From Nanobdellota archaeon (GTDB lineage Archaea; Nanobdellota; Nanobdellia; SCGC-AAA011-G17; GW2011-AR17): a stretch of DNA of 48,800 bases. Numbering within the stretch: the first letter of the stretch is position 1; each line of letters opens with the position of its first letter. The notes beneath the pieces were generated by a model, which was not told the DNA's origin, made no database searches, and saw only the letters and a list, made by a program, of their open reading frames with translations. A program made the translations under genes and the position numbers. Below, in pieces: positions 15,530 through 25,001 of this stretch. Location: the NCBI GenBank assembly GCA_013331795.1, contig DUFP01000007.1:4977-53776 (forward strand). Reading direction: 5' to 3'.

Positions 15530-17023
15530 ATGCATTTTAAAGCAAAAGAAGAAAATTTCTTATGGAAAAAATTGCGAAACTATTTAAAGATTAATACTCC
15601 CTTCCATAAAATGGACGAAGATCTCGCACATTTTTCTATAGACCAAGCACGAAAATTAGGTGCAAGCTACGCCGAAGCCCGTTTAGAGAGTACAACAGCA
15701 AATTCTCTCGTCATGAAAAATGGAGCAATAGAAGCCTCAAGTTTTGACCATTTTGGAGGTATTGGTATTCGTTTTATTGTCAATAAAAAACTAGGTTTTG
15801 TCTCAACAAATGAACTCAGCAAGAATAAAATAATTACTATCCTAGAAAAAGCAATAAGAATAACAAAAGCAACAAAAACTATGGGAGAAAATATTTCACT
15901 CTCAAAAGAAAGAACAGAAAAAGCAAGATATGAAGTAAAACAAAAAAAGAAGTTAGCAGATATAGGTGTGGAAGACAAAATTTCTCTCCTACAAAAAGCA
16001 GAGAAAGCAATCCAAAGCACAAAAGTAAAAGTTCCTTCACGATATGTAGTCTTATCAGATACAGACACCAAAGAGTATTTTACAAACTCAGATGGTTCTA
16101 GAATTTTCGCACATGTCCCAAAAATGAATTTTTATTATTTCCTCACTATTAACGCAAACAACAAAACAACACAAAGATATTGGGTATATGGTGCGTCAGG
16201 TGGTTGGGAACAAGTAGAAAAATGGAACATCCCAAAGATATTTTCTGAAGAAGTTACAAGTATGAACAATATTCTCAGAAAAGGAATCAAAACACCCCAA
16301 GGAATCATGCCCATTGTCTGCGGTCCGCAAGTATCTGGAATTATGGCACATGAAAGCTGTGGGCATCCATTTGAAGCAGATCGTATTCTCGGACGCGAAG
16401 CTGCACAAGCAGGAGAATCCTATGTCCAACTTGCAATGAAAGGAAAAAAAATGGCTTCCTCCATTGTAAGCATTGCAGACGATCCAACTATTGCAAACAG
16501 CTATGGCTACTTTCTCTATGATAACGAAGGAGTAAAAGCAAAAAGAAAGCTACTCATTAAAGATGGAAAAGTCAATGAATTTCTCCAAAACAGAGAAACT
16601 GCCTTTCAACTCAAAACAAAAAGTAACGGTTCTTCGCGTGCATCTGACTTTGAAAAAGAACCAATTATTAGAATGTCCAACACCTTCATGCTTCCTGGAG
16701 ACTACAAAGAAGAAGAACTTTTTGAAGGAATAAAAAAAGGAATCTACATGAAAAATTTCATGGAATGGAACATTGATGATAAACGATTAAATCAAAAATA
16801 TACCGGAGCAGAAGCATATCTCATTGAAAACGGGGAAATTTCCACACCAGTGATTAGCCCAATTTTAGAAGTATCCTCATTAAAAATGTATCCAGCAGTA
16901 GATGCTATGGGAAATAACCTAGAACTCCACGCAGGAGATTGCGGAAAGGGGGAGCCCATGCAAGGGATACCTGTAACACTTGGAGGACCAAGTATACGAT
17001 TGCAAGGGCTAAGAATAAAATGA
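15530..17023 (+). CDS. tldD: TldD-family metalloprotease
   Basis: 497 residues. The zinc motif is HESCGHPFE (HExxxH type, about residue 277), with the later Cys/Asp-rich ligand region GNNLELHAGDCGKGEPMQG near the C-terminus. The N-terminal domain has the typical GASYAEARLE and GIGIRF segments. TldD works with PmbA/TldE to cleave short or unfolded peptides, including modified peptide precursors in some bacteria. The first 27 residues (before MDEDLAHFS at 15611) are an extension not usual for the family, so 15611 may be the real start. The last bases overlap the partner gene as ATGA. Confidence 0.9.
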   Translation: MHFKAKEENFLWKKLRNYLKINTPFHKMDEDLAHFSIDQARKLGASYAEARLESTTANSLVMKNGAIEASSFDHFGGIGIRFIVNKKLGFVSTNELSKNKIITILEKAIRITKATKTMGENISLSKERTEKARYEVKQKKKLADIGVEDKISLLQKAEKAIQSTKVKVPSRYVVLSDTDTKEYFTNSDGSRIFAHVPKMNFYYFLTINANNKTTQRYWVYGASGGWEQVEKWNIPKIFSEEVTSMNNILRKGIKTPQGIMPIVCGPQVSGIMAHESCGHPFEADRILGREAAQAGESYVQLAMKGKKMASSIVSIADDPTIANSYGYFLYDNEGVKAKRKLLIKDGKVNEFLQNRETAFQLKTKSNGSSRASDFEKEPIIRMSNTFMLPGDYKEEELFEGIKKGIYMKNFMEWNIDDKRLNQKYTGAEAYLIENGEISTPVISPILEVSSLKMYPAVDAMGNNLELHAGDCGKGEPMQGIPVTLGGPSIRLQGLRIK

Positions 17024-18348
17024 AACACGAAGAAATAACACAATTCCTCTTAGAAGAACTCAAAAGAAAAGGAGCAGATGATGTTATCTTACAACTCGGC
17101 TCTGGAGAAACAACGCTCATTAAATTTGTCAACAATAAGATTTCTACGACAAAAACATGGGAAAGCACAAACCTCAGTATATTCGCAACAAAAAATCAAA
17201 AAATTGTAACGAGTTCTTTACGCACCTTTGATAAAGAAACAGCAAAAAAAAGCGCAGAGAACATAATAAGAAGTCTTGCAAGGATGCAGCCAAACAAAAA
17301 CTTTAAAGGCATTGCACAGGGCCCATTCAAATACACAAAGGAACAAGACTGCTATGATCCAAAAGTAGAAGCTCTCAATGAAGAAATGGTAGACATGGTC
17401 AAACAAGCAATCGATACCGCAAAGAAAAAAGCAAAACGTTCCTCCGGTACGCTAGAAAAAACATCTGCAGAATCATACTTACTTACTTCGAATAATGTAG
17501 AAGCTCACGAAAGAGGTACTGGTTTGTACTTTGCGATACGAACACTCATTGATAAGAATAGTTCCGGCTACGGCTCTTGTATCTCTCGTATGAAAAACAA
17601 AATAAAAATACAAGAAGCAACCGAACATGCAACACATATTGCGCAATTATCTAAAGGCCCAAAGATAGCAATGTCTGGGTCTTTCGATGTGATTTTTGCT
17701 CCTCATGCAATCGCAGCCATAGTTGATCGCTTCGCAGATAATGCATCTATTTTTTCTGTTGAGTCCGGCTTGTCCTGTTTAAAAAATCAATTAGGAAAAA
17801 AAATTGCAAATCCTCTCGTCACAATATACGATGACCCAACAAGAGCAAATGGCTACGGGTCAACACCATACGATGCAGAAGGAACACCCACGCAGAAAAC
17901 AAGCATAGTTGAGAAAGGTGTCTTCAAAAATTATTTGCACAATGCATCTACAGCACGTAGATACAAAGTGAAAAGTACAGGAAACGCAGGATTAATTTCA
18001 CCAAGAGCTTTTAGTCCTGTACTCAAAGAAGGAAAGTATAACAAAGAAGAATTATTTAGACAAGTAAAGAAAGGGATCTACATTACCAATGTGTGGTATA
18101 CACGTTTTCAAAATCATGAAACAGGAGACTTTTCTACGATTCCACGAGACGGTGCCTTTTACATAGAAAATGGAAAGATAAAGAAACCCCTGAAGGATAT
18201 TCGTATCTCAGAAAATATACTTAAAATATTAAAAAATATTTCTGCACTTGGAAAAGAAACAACACAAATAAAAAGTTGGGAAGTAGACACGCCAACGACA
18301 GTGCCTTATACTTTGATAAAGAATATAAATATTACAAAGCCTAATTAA
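17020..18348 (+). CDS. pmbA: PmbA/TldE-family partner of TldD
   Basis: 442 residues from an ATG overlapping the tldD stop. It shares the overall TldD/PmbA layout but lacks the HExxxH zinc motif, as expected for the PmbA/TldE subunit. Typical regions are GSFDVIFAPHAIAAIVDRF, NPLVTIYDDPT, and the C-terminal ITNVWYTRFQNHETGDFS and YIENGKIKKPL. The two proteins form the TldD/E protease. Translational coupling shown by the four-base overlap supports a fixed subunit ratio. Confidence 0.88.
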   Translation: MKHEEITQFLLEELKRKGADDVILQLGSGETTLIKFVNNKISTTKTWESTNLSIFATKNQKIVTSSLRTFDKETAKKSAENIIRSLARMQPNKNFKGIAQGPFKYTKEQDCYDPKVEALNEEMVDMVKQAIDTAKKKAKRSSGTLEKTSAESYLLTSNNVEAHERGTGLYFAIRTLIDKNSSGYGSCISRMKNKIKIQEATEHATHIAQLSKGPKIAMSGSFDVIFAPHAIAAIVDRFADNASIFSVESGLSCLKNQLGKKIANPLVTIYDDPTRANGYGSTPYDAEGTPTQKTSIVEKGVFKNYLHNASTARRYKVKSTGNAGLISPRAFSPVLKEGKYNKEELFRQVKKGIYITNVWYTRFQNHETGDFSTIPRDGAFYIENGKIKKPLKDIRISENILKILKNISALGKETTQIKSWEVDTPTTVPYTLIKNINITKPN

Positions 18349-19409
18349 AATTCAACAGTTCTCCATCGGAAAAAAATATTTCGAAGAGTTGTACCAAGTT
18401 TAAAATTACGTAAATTTTGTTTTCGTTGAACCCCAAGGCCAGAAAAACCATTCATAACAAGACATTCTGCAGTAGGATCATAATAATGCCTTCCTAACGA
18501 CTGAGCATCGCTTGTAAATGCAGACCTTTGAAGAGAAGAAGAAAGAACATCTAAAGGAATAAGGACATGATCTCGATGTAAACGCTGTCCAAAAGCATCA
18601 CATTCTGAATCATAAAGAGCAAGTTTTTCTAAGTCTTGGATCTTTGAACGCAAATCAACTGTTCGAATATAATCTAAACCTGCAGTAGAAGGATCCCAAG
18701 AAACAGTACAAAAAAAACGTACAAGAGAAATATCACCATCAGTATTTACTTCATGATTGACAAAGTCTGCATTAAAACGACTCCTTTCAGAAAAATCTTC
18801 TATCAAATAATCTTTATCATAAAAGTTTATTTTTAATTCAGATAAGAGTGAAGAACAATCCACAAACTTGGGCGCATATATATCCTCTCCTACAGTACAA
18901 GAAGACCTATTGGGATACCCTAAAATAAAATGCCTACCATTATACACAATCAAGGCTTCTTCACTTCCCTCCCGTAAAAGTAAATCCCTCGGTTCAGCAA
19001 TTTCTTCCAAACTATTAGAGTGACCAGCAAGAGCACCTAATCGAGCACCATCAGTTCTTGCAATAGTCAAAATATACCCTGGATATCCCCCTACAAGATA
19101 AAGAAGACCACCAGCCTGTAAACGAAGAGGCCATCTAGGTTTTGCAAGAATAGAATCTTTTCCTAAGAGAAATTGTTCAGATTGAAGTAAAGCATCTGGA
19201 TGGATAGGAGACTTACTATTTCCTATTTCTAATCTCTGAAGTATTTTAGGATCTGTGAGTATTGGAGCATAAGGTTCTTGACAACGAACATGAACATATC
19301 TTCCAAAAGAAAGTTCTCGAGAGAGAGGCTTTGACCAAACTCCAAAAACATCCCCAGGTGTATCAGTATTCGTTCCTTCTGCTAAAGCAAGATAAGTTGT
19401 ATCAACCAT
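18345..19409 (-). CDS. Large unknown protein with a Nudix-like box
   Basis: 354 residues. The N-terminal 90 residues are of no recognised type. Residues about 95-165 look like a Nudix fold: strand GGLLYLVGGYPGYILTIART, then GALAGHSNSLEEI and, after an insertion of about three residues, LLLREGSEEALIV, which resembles the end of the Nudix box (REx2EE). The rest is mixed alpha/beta. If active it would cleave a nucleoside diphosphate-linked compound, but the box is divergent. It sits next to a second Nudix-like gene (19479-20032) on the same strand and may be functionally linked. The stop overlaps pmbA by four bases, tail to tail. Confidence 0.5.
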   Translation of the reverse strand: MVDTTYLALAEGTNTDTPGDVFGVWSKPLSRELSFGRYVHVRCQEPYAPILTDPKILQRLEIGNSKSPIHPDALLQSEQFLLGKDSILAKPRWPLRLQAGGLLYLVGGYPGYILTIARTDGARLGALAGHSNSLEEIAEPRDLLLREGSEEALIVYNGRHFILGYPNRSSCTVGEDIYAPKFVDCSSLLSELKINFYDKDYLIEDFSERSRFNADFVNHEVNTDGDISLVRFFCTVSWDPSTAGLDYIRTVDLRSKIQDLEKLALYDSECDAFGQRLHRDHVLIPLDVLSSSLQRSAFTSDAQSLGRHYYDPTAECLVMNGFSGLGVQRKQNLRNFKLGTTLRNIFFRWRTVEF

Positions 19410-19478
19410 AAAAACAGGAAAAAAAGAATATTTATAAAACTATCTATATAAACAAAAACCTCCTTACAAAAATAAATA

Positions 19479-20032
19479 TTACAAAGCAGAATGGGATTCT
19501 AAATATATCTTAAGATATAAAAGACCAACAAGAGTCATAGCAAGATCAATTTGAGAAAGAGCTTCTTTCTTAAACAAATTTTTATAAGAAATAAGTTCTA
19601 ATAGAGAGCATTTTTCAACTTCAGAAACTTTTCTAGCATTATGATATAAAAAGAAATAATGTTCATTTCCAGCAATTTTACTGGAAAATCAATAATCCCA
19701 GATTCTCTAAGTGTAAGCCACTCATCAGATTCATAACCTGCCTCTCTTAGAAAAGTTCTTTTTGCAGCTTCTAAATGACCCTCATCTTCAAACAAAGTTC
19801 CTATAGGGAGAGTAAGATAATGTCTAAATTGAGCATACTTTGGTTGAGAAAGAAAAATAACTTTTTGATCAGATGTCAAAGCAACAACAACACTAAAAGA
19901 TTTGTCTCTTCTATCCCATAAAAGATACGTACGCCCTTCACCCAAAGAGGTTTGAATCTCACGTTGAAGAACAGTAAAGAACATATTTTGATAGACAACT
20001 TTTTCAGAAAGGATTTTGCCAATAGTACCCAT
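19479..20032 (-). pseudogene. NudF-like Nudix hydrolase with a one-base frameshift
   Basis: The frame from ATG 20032 reads as an ADP-ribose pyrophosphatase-like protein (VVVALTSDQKVIFLSQPKYAQ, then LPIGTLFEDEGHLEAAKRTFLREAGYES) until about residue 118. It then drifts into unlikely sequence and stops at 19598. Reading one frame over from about 19680 restores a good Nudix C-terminus (AGNEHYFFLYHNARKV, then ELISYKNLFKKEALSQIDLA) ending at 19479, giving about 184 residues, the family length. One missing base near 19680/19681 would explain it. The Nudix box also lacks the usual RE, so it may have been inactive already. A sequencing error cannot be excluded. Confidence 0.75.
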
Positions 20033-20107
20033 AAAGAAAGAAAAGACCTAATATTACAAAAATATTCCTCCGTAAATCTTATAAAACCAATCTAAAAATG
20101 TAGTACT

Positions 20108-21283
20108 ATGCAAAAAAAGCTTAAAATCGGCTATGTTCTCTCTTACTTTCACCCATTTAAAGATGGCACAGAAAATAACTGTTTATACTTAGCAACAGAA
20201 ATGGTAAAGTTAGGCCACGAAGTACATGTATTTACATCAGATAGAAGAGACGGGCAAATTATTAAAGAAAAAGAAGGAATGATAAATGGCATCCATATTC
20301 ACAGAAGCAGAACTCTTCTAAGATATAAATATTATCTTGAATTAAATCCAGAAATAATTGGGTCTATTTTAAAATATAAAGATTTAGATGTTCTTCATAT
20401 TCACAGCTTTGGTTTTGTCATGTATGATATTGCCTTCGTTCTCAAAAAACTTCTTGGCGATAAAACAGTAATTATCAACACACCACACGGTCCATTTATG
20501 TCTTTAGACAGCTATCCCTTGTGGCAAAAAGCATTGAAAAATATATTCACAACTTTAGAATATCCAATAAACTGGATGTACGACGGCGTAATTCAAGTAA
20601 ACACAGAACAATGGAAATGGATCACAAAATCAGGAGTCTCAAAAAAAAGAATCCATTTTGTTCCTGATGGTATTCCTCAAGATCGTTTCAAAAAAATAAG
20701 CAATAAAGAATTTATCAAGAAACATAAGCTAGAAGGAAAATTTATCCTCTGTAATTTAGGGAGAGTTTTAAAATATAAAGGCCAAGATGATATAGTAAGA
20801 GCATTACCAGACATTGTAAAAAAATACCCTAATGTTATTTTTCTTTCTATGGGCAAAGATCATGGCCTTCTTGAAGAATGTCTACAACTAGCAAAAGAAC
20901 TAAAAGTTGAAGATCATGTAAGATTTTTAGGCATGGTATCTGAAGACGAAAAACTCCAAGGATTAGATGCAACAGATATTTTTATTCTTTCAAGCGAATG
21001 GGAAGCATTTGGCATAGTAACACTAGAGGCAATGGCACGAAAGAAATCAGTCATTTGTACAGACTGTGAAGGAAGTCTCTACTTAGTAAAACCAGAAAAT
21101 GGTTTGCTATATCATTACGAAGACGTAGAAGGATTAAAGAAAGCTATATTCAAGCTAATGGAAGATACAAAGCTACGAAAGAGTATGGAAAAAGAAAACT
21201 ACAAAAAAGCAGTAGAATTAACAAACGAAGCAATTGCCAGAAATTACCTTGAACTATTATACTACCAATTACAAGAAAAATGA
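20108..21283 (+). CDS. GT4-family glycosyltransferase
   Basis: 391 residues. A GT-B fold protein: N-terminal Rossmann half with GTENNCLYLATEMVKLGHEV, linker, and C-terminal half with ILCNLGRVLKYKGQDDIVRA and the donor-binding SSEWEAFGIVTLEAMAR (EX7E motif). It transfers a sugar from a nucleotide-sugar donor, retaining configuration. It begins the glycan cluster that runs to 28219. A TATA-like CTTATAAAACC 25 bases upstream of the ATG indicates leaderless transcription. The stop overlaps the next start (ATGA). Confidence 0.88.
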   Translation: MQKKLKIGYVLSYFHPFKDGTENNCLYLATEMVKLGHEVHVFTSDRRDGQIIKEKEGMINGIHIHRSRTLLRYKYYLELNPEIIGSILKYKDLDVLHIHSFGFVMYDIAFVLKKLLGDKTVIINTPHGPFMSLDSYPLWQKALKNIFTTLEYPINWMYDGVIQVNTEQWKWITKSGVSKKRIHFVPDGIPQDRFKKISNKEFIKKHKLEGKFILCNLGRVLKYKGQDDIVRALPDIVKKYPNVIFLSMGKDHGLLEECLQLAKELKVEDHVRFLGMVSEDEKLQGLDATDIFILSSEWEAFGIVTLEAMARKKSVICTDCEGSLYLVKPENGLLYHYEDVEGLKKAIFKLMEDTKLRKSMEKENYKKAVELTNEAIARNYLELLYYQLQEK

Positions 21284-22161
21284 TTTCAATAATTATAACA
21301 GCCTTTAAAGAACCAAAAACAATTGGGAAAGCAATAGGAAGTATTCTCGAACAAAACATAAAAGAAAAATATGAACTTATTGTTGCATGTCCTGATGAAG
21401 AAACAAAAAATATTGCTCTTAGTTACAAAGGAGTAAAACATTTCCAAGATCCAGGAAAGGGGAAAAGTTTTGCATTAAATCTCTTATTCAAAGAGGCAAA
21501 GGGAGATATTCTTATTTTTACTGATGGTGATGTTTTTATAGGGAAAAATGCAATTAATGAAATAATAAAACCTTTTAATAATCCAAGAATTGGTTTTGTT
21601 GGGGGAAGAGTAGTATCACAAAATGAAAGAAACTCTATGCTAGGATATTGGAGCCACCTTCTTGCAGATGTAGGAGCACATAGAACGAGAAAAAATCGTG
21701 CAAAAAGAGGAGAATTTTTCGAATGTTCTGGATACCTCATGGCAATGCGAAATAATATTATTAAAGAAATTCCTTTAGATGTCGCAGAAGATTCTATTCT
21801 CCCATATTATTTTTTTAGAAAAGGCTACAAAATTGCATACGCTTCAAAAGCTATAGTCTTTGTAAAGAATCCTACAAAATTTACAGATTGGTTAAAACAA
21901 AGAAAACGCACTGCAAAAGCACATACAAAACTGAGAAAATATGAACCGCACTTTCCACAAATGAAATCTTTTAAAAATGAAATTCTAGAGGGAAGTTTCC
22001 CTATTTGGCTCTACCCAAAAAATATAAAAGAATTTTATTGGACAGGAATTTTATGTTTTGCAAGATTATATATGTGGCTAAATCTAAAATATGAAGAAAC
22101 TGTTGAAAAAAAGTTTTATAATGATGGTTGGGATCGAGTAGAATCAACAAAAGAATCATAA
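21280..22161 (+). CDS. GT2-family glycosyltransferase
   Basis: 293 residues. GT-A fold: MISIIITAFKEPKTIGKAIGSI at the N-terminus, nucleotide-sugar metal motif TDGDVFIGKN (about residue 85), and the acceptor motif with AEDSILPYYFFRKGYK (about 168). A hydrophobic segment near the C-terminus (WTGILCFARLYMWL) may touch the membrane. It is translationally coupled to the preceding GT4 gene. It probably builds a surface glycan with the sugars made by the downstream genes. Confidence 0.87.
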   Translation: MISIIITAFKEPKTIGKAIGSILEQNIKEKYELIVACPDEETKNIALSYKGVKHFQDPGKGKSFALNLLFKEAKGDILIFTDGDVFIGKNAINEIIKPFNNPRIGFVGGRVVSQNERNSMLGYWSHLLADVGAHRTRKNRAKRGEFFECSGYLMAMRNNIIKEIPLDVAEDSILPYYFFRKGYKIAYASKAIVFVKNPTKFTDWLKQRKRTAKAHTKLRKYEPHFPQMKSFKNEILEGSFPIWLYPKNIKEFYWTGILCFARLYMWLNLKYEETVEKKFYNDGWDRVESTKES

Positions 22162-22193
22162 TATTTATAAAGGGATAATAAAAAAAAGAAACC

Positions 22194-23318
22194 ATGGATA
22201 TTGAAAAATTAATAAAAGAAATAACTTCAAATGAAGATGCATTAGCATTTACTAAATCAAAAGGTGCAAATATACATGAAGCAAGAGCTGTGACAGAACA
22301 AACAATGCATGATGTTTTCTATGTTCCTTCTGCATATGAAAATAGTGGAATATATATAAAAATCGCAAAAATGGGAAAGAATGGCCCTGATAAAAAGGAA
22401 ATGGAAATAGAAGCGGCTTGGTACGAAGCATTGAGATCAAGATTAAACATACCTGGAGTTCCAGAAGCAAAAACATTTCAATTAAATGAAGATTTTGCAC
22501 TTGCAGTAGAAGAAGTGCAAGGATTAACATATGATCACATTCTTAAGAACTTAGAAAAAAGAGGAGTAAATATAAAACATTCAAAAGAATTAAAAAAATT
22601 AATGGAAAAATCAGCAGAAATAACTGCACGAGGATATGCATTAAGAGGAGAAGTTCCTACATATTTTGGTGATTTTAATAAAGAAGAGTTAGAATTTTTA
22701 AATAGAAGAAGCTCAAAAATTCTTAATGGAAATGGAATTCAAATAGAAGACTTAGAAAAATTGCTCACAGCTACTGTAACACCATTAACTGATGAAAGAA
22801 TATGGTTGTTATATAGAGACGCAACACCATTAAATTGGATAGATACACCTAAAGGAGTAGTGCCTATTGATCTAGGTTCAACAAGTTATAGGCCTCCACA
22901 GTTTGAAGCAATCGCATTGTTTGAAACACCAAATTCCGGTTTTAACAGTCTTTCAGAAGAAGAAAGAATAGAACTAATTTTTGATTATAGAAGAATGTTA
23001 AAAGATGCTGGAACAACTGTAGAGAGACTTGGAACTATGTCTGATTTTTTTACGAACTACTGTTTAGCAAGTTTCGTCAAAAATATTTCTGGATGGGCAT
23101 CAAGAAAACAGCATATTTCAGATAATCTAAGAGATATAGAGGGAGATAATCAAAGTAAAGCAGATATTGCAAAAGAAAGACTTCCAAAGAACAGAGAAGG
23201 AGCAACATTTCACAGGAGAAGAGCATTAGAAGCTTTAAGAAATATCAAAGTGTACTTGAAAACATATAATCTAACAACTGAATATCTAAGAACAGAAAAT
23301 ATACTCAATCAAGATTAA
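22194..23318 (+). CDS. APH/choline-kinase-like phosphotransferase (putative)
   Basis: 374 residues, not a standard family I can name. The catalytic core of protein-kinase-like phosphotransferases is visible: the loop YRDATPLNW (about residue 206, D and N matching HGDxxxxN) and VVPIDLGST with the metal-binding Asp (about 221). An N-terminal part with SGIYIKIAKMG and a later Glu-rich helix could carry the ATP Lys and its Glu partner. The substrate is unknown; given the cluster, a sugar or lipid-linked sugar is plausible. A TATA-like ATTTATAAAGG 25 bases upstream suggests its own leaderless message. Confidence 0.6.
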   Translation: MDIEKLIKEITSNEDALAFTKSKGANIHEARAVTEQTMHDVFYVPSAYENSGIYIKIAKMGKNGPDKKEMEIEAAWYEALRSRLNIPGVPEAKTFQLNEDFALAVEEVQGLTYDHILKNLEKRGVNIKHSKELKKLMEKSAEITARGYALRGEVPTYFGDFNKEELEFLNRRSSKILNGNGIQIEDLEKLLTATVTPLTDERIWLLYRDATPLNWIDTPKGVVPIDLGSTSYRPPQFEAIALFETPNSGFNSLSEEERIELIFDYRRMLKDAGTTVERLGTMSDFFTNYCLASFVKNISGWASRKQHISDNLRDIEGDNQSKADIAKERLPKNREGATFHRRRALEALRNIKVYLKTYNLTTEYLRTENILNQD

Positions 23319-23389
23319 TTATTCTATTTAACCAAAATAAAGCTTAGACATACATAAACCTTTTAAAACAAAATTTCAAAAGTAACAAT

Positions 23390-24409
23390 ATGAAAATTAC
23401 TGCGAGGGCGCCTATTAGAATTGAATTTGGCGGAGGTGGAACAGATATTTCTTCTTTTGCTGATAGATACGGTGGTTGTGTTCTAAATGCTACAATAAAT
23501 AAATATGCATATACAAGTTTAAAACCAAATCATAACACAGATCTAAAGATCATAAAAACAGAAACGAATGAATCTCTTCTTTTTAAGGATACTAAAGATT
23601 TAGCATATAATGGAGACCTTGATTTAATGAAAGCAATCATAAAAAGAATGAAAATTAATTATGGCTGTGATATTTTCTTCCGTGCAGAAGTACCTCCAGA
23701 TTCAGGGCTTGGAAATGGTGCAACTGCTGCAGTATCAATGATAGGGGCTTTTAATCATTTAAAGCATGAAAAAAAATTAGGTGATTATGAAATTGCAGAA
23801 TTAGCGTATGAAGCCATGAAATATGAACTAGATATTCAAGGAGGAAAACAAGCCTTTTTTTCTAGTGTTTTTGGGGGTTTTAATTTTATAGAATTTCTTG
23901 AAAATGGCTTTACAAGAGTAAACAAAGTAAAAATAAAAAAACAAACAATTGCTGAATTAGAGAAGCATCTTCTCTTAGTATACCTAGGAAAAAGAGAGAA
24001 AGAAGAAAGCTCACAAAATATTATTAGACAGCAAGAACAACATTATGAAAAAGTAGAAAACATTGCAACTCTTGAAAAATTAAAAGAAATTGCTTGGGAG
24101 ATGAAAGAACGTCTTGAACATGGTGATCTTAATGGTTTCGGAGAAAAGATGGAAAAAGCTTTCGAAACAAAAAAAATACTAAACCCAAATATCACAAACC
24201 AAAGAATAGAGGATATTTCAAAATTAGCAAAAGAAAATGGGGCTATTTCAACAAGAATACAAGGCTCTGGTGGAGGGGGCCATATGATTATTCTCTGTGA
24301 CACAAATAAAGAACATACCGTTTCAAAAGTATTATTAGAAAAAGGAATTAATTCTATACCCTATACCTTTATTGATAGAGGCCTAGAAGTTTGGGAAGGG
24401 AATGACTAA
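23390..24409 (+). CDS. hddA: GHMP-family sugar kinase, HddA-like (heptose 7-phosphate kinase)
   Basis: 339 residues. GHMP motifs: RIEFGGGGTDISSFADRYGG (substrate loop typical of D-glycero-D-manno-heptose 7-phosphate kinase), PPDSGLGNGATAAV (motif 2, where GSS is replaced by GNG) and IQGSGGGGHMIILCD (motif 3). It would phosphorylate the anomeric position of heptose 7-phosphate. The next gene is the isomerase that makes that substrate, and its ATG overlaps this stop by one base. A TATA-like CTTTTAAAAC 25 bases before the ATG marks a start of transcription within the cluster. Confidence 0.8.
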   Translation: MKITARAPIRIEFGGGGTDISSFADRYGGCVLNATINKYAYTSLKPNHNTDLKIIKTETNESLLFKDTKDLAYNGDLDLMKAIIKRMKINYGCDIFFRAEVPPDSGLGNGATAAVSMIGAFNHLKHEKKLGDYEIAELAYEAMKYELDIQGGKQAFFSSVFGGFNFIEFLENGFTRVNKVKIKKQTIAELEKHLLLVYLGKREKEESSQNIIRQQEQHYEKVENIATLEKLKEIAWEMKERLEHGDLNGFGEKMEKAFETKKILNPNITNQRIEDISKLAKENGAISTRIQGSGGGGHMIILCDTNKEHTVSKVLLEKGINSIPYTFIDRGLEVWEGND

Positions 24410-24999
24410 TGGAAGAAAGAATTAAAAGAGAACTAACAGAAGCCACCTTAGTAACACAAGCATTAGTAAATAAACATATCCAAGAGATTAAAACAATTAC
24501 AGAACTAGTCATTCACGCATATCAAAATGGAGGAAGACTTATTATGTTTGGAAATGGAGGAAGCGCCGCAGATGCACAACATATTGTCGCAGAGCTTGTA
24601 AACTACCTGTACATGCCAGGGAGGCCAATGTTAGATGCACTTGCACTTACAGTCAATACATCAGTGTTAACAGCAATTGGAAATGATGTAGGCTATGAAA
24701 ATATTTTTGCAAGACAAATAGAATCTTTAGTAACAGAAAAAGATGTTGTTATTGCAATTAGCACTTCAGGAAATTCTCCCAATATCCTAAAAGCTATTGA
24801 GGCAGCAAAAAAAGTAAAGGCCAAAGTAATTGGTTTGACAGGAAAAACTGGTGGAAAAATGGCTGCAATAGAAATGGATATTCTTGTCAAAATACCTACA
24901 GCTGATGTCGCACGAATTCAAGAAGCACACATGAAGATTGGGCATATTATGTGTAGCCTTGTAGAAAAAGAACTTTTCCAAGAGAAAAGATTCAAATAA
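24409..24999 (+). CDS. gmhA: Sedoheptulose 7-phosphate isomerase
   Basis: 196 residues, the usual size. SIS-fold signature GNGGSAADAQHIVAEL (about 45-62, with the catalytic Glu), the sugar-phosphate loop ISTSGNSPNILKAI, and QEAHMKIGHIMC near the C-terminus with the conserved His. It converts sedoheptulose 7-phosphate to D-glycero-D-manno-heptose 7-phosphate, the first step of the ADP- or GDP-heptose pathway. Coupled to the kinase genes on both sides. Confidence 0.92.
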   Translation: MEERIKRELTEATLVTQALVNKHIQEIKTITELVIHAYQNGGRLIMFGNGGSAADAQHIVAELVNYLYMPGRPMLDALALTVNTSVLTAIGNDVGYENIFARQIESLVTEKDVVIAISTSGNSPNILKAIEAAKKVKAKVIGLTGKTGGKMAAIEMDILVKIPTADVARIQEAHMKIGHIMCSLVEKELFQEKRFK

Positions 25000-25001
25000 A
25001 A

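Noticed and set aside
15667-16071. 134-residue minus-strand frame opposite tldD
   Set aside because: Its sequence is a reflection of tldD codons, it lacks start signals and resembles no protein pattern.
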